Shown: positions 5,970 through 6,012 of the stretch, piece after piece | Position numbering within the stretch: the stretch's first letter is position 1 | Layout: every line of letters starts with the position of its first letter | Assembly: GCA_023663205.1 (NCBI GenBank) | Contig: JAMPHX010000077.1 | Coordinates: 1 to 6,012, forward strand | Length of the DNA stretch: 6,012 nt | Direction: 5' to 3' | DNA from: Corallococcus sp. | Lineage (GTDB): Bacteria; Bacillota; Clostridia; Christensenellales; CAG-314 | Notes under the pieces: generated by a model | The model's database searches: none | Told to the model about the DNA's origin: nothing | What the model saw: the letters and a program-made list of their open reading frames with translations, nothing else | Translations under genes and position numbers: made by a program

Positions 5970-6001
5970 GAGATTTATATGAACTTTCTTTTTTGTTTGC
6001 C

Positions 6002-6011
6002 TGTTGCACTT
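6002..6011 (-). repeat. Right terminal inverted repeat of the IS30 element
   Basis: TGTTGCACTT is the inverse of the left repeat. The window ends one base later, so the full length of the repeat and the flanking target copy are not visible. Confidence 0.7.
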
Positions 6012-6012
6012 G

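Larger units (their letters stand above)
5916..5985 (-). promoter_or_regulatory. Inverted repeat that can sequester the transposase start
   Basis: AGTTCATATAAAT (5916-5928) is the exact inverse of ATTTATATGAACT (5973-5985), a 13-bp pairing. With one bulged base, CTC (5930-5932) also pairs with GAG (5970-5972), giving 16 bp. The inner arm contains the ATG (5922-5920) and half of the AAGGAG. The outer arm lies upstream of the element's own -10 box, so only RNA entering from outside would fold this way. Confidence 0.6.
4959..6012 (-). mobile_element. IS30-family insertion sequence, right end not resolved
   Basis: An intact IS30-type transposase gene is bracketed by AAGTGCAACA at 4959-4968 and its exact inverse TGTTGCACTT at 6002-6011. 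The span of about 1.05 kb fits the family's usual 1.0-1.25 kb. The true tips may lie further out: on the left they could include TGTCAAAC (4951 onward), and on the right they run past the window edge. Target duplications therefore cannot be checked. Only one base follows the right repeat. Confidence 0.85.

Overview
This 6 kb window comes from a bacterium, most likely a Bacillota/Clostridia-type organism. The clues are moderate GC with AT-rich intergenic DNA, an AAGGAG ribosome-binding site, TATAAT-type promoters, an IS30-family element and an MFS permease of a type I associate with Clostridia. No rRNA or tRNA is present, so the taxonomic guess is weak.

Left half, minus strand: a two-gene restriction-modification operon. 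The first gene (3101 to 1251) encodes a 616-residue protein with two complete D12-class adenine-N6 methyltransferase domains in one chain, the architecture of M.FokI-type enzymes. Its last codons overlap the start of the second gene (1254 to 127) by ATGA. The second gene encodes a 375-residue protein with a C-terminal HNH nuclease domain. Together they look like a type IIS-like system that methylates the two strands of an asymmetric site with two linked domains and cuts with an HNH nuclease instead of the FokI nuclease fold. Two small hairpins with T-tracts at positions 33-55 and 71-93 face each other past the operon's end.

Middle (3102-3701): about 600 bases without a convincing gene. The part next to the methyltransferase holds two imperfect 116 and 122 bp tandem repeats plus a decayed third copy. 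Each copy carries a TATAAT-like hexamer on the minus strand, with a TTGTGT-like element 19 bases upstream. The copy nearest the gene places its -10 hexamer only 6 bases before the GTG start codon, which suggests a leaderless mRNA. The rest (about 3411-3701) leads to a plus-strand gene at 3702-4877 for a complete 12-helix MFS transporter.

Right end (4959-6012 and probably beyond): an IS30-family insertion sequence with an intact DDE transposase gene on the minus strand. Matching 10 bp terminal repeats are visible at 4959-4968 and 6002-6011. The element has two notable control structures. An inverted repeat flanking its promoter would hide the start codon and part of the Shine-Dalgarno sequence in read-through transcripts only. 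A perfect 22-bp palindrome followed by TTTTT inside the coding region forms a plus-strand intrinsic terminator.

The most unusual items are the HNH-paired dual methyltransferase, its repeated promoter region, and the two RNA-level safeguards of the insertion sequence.
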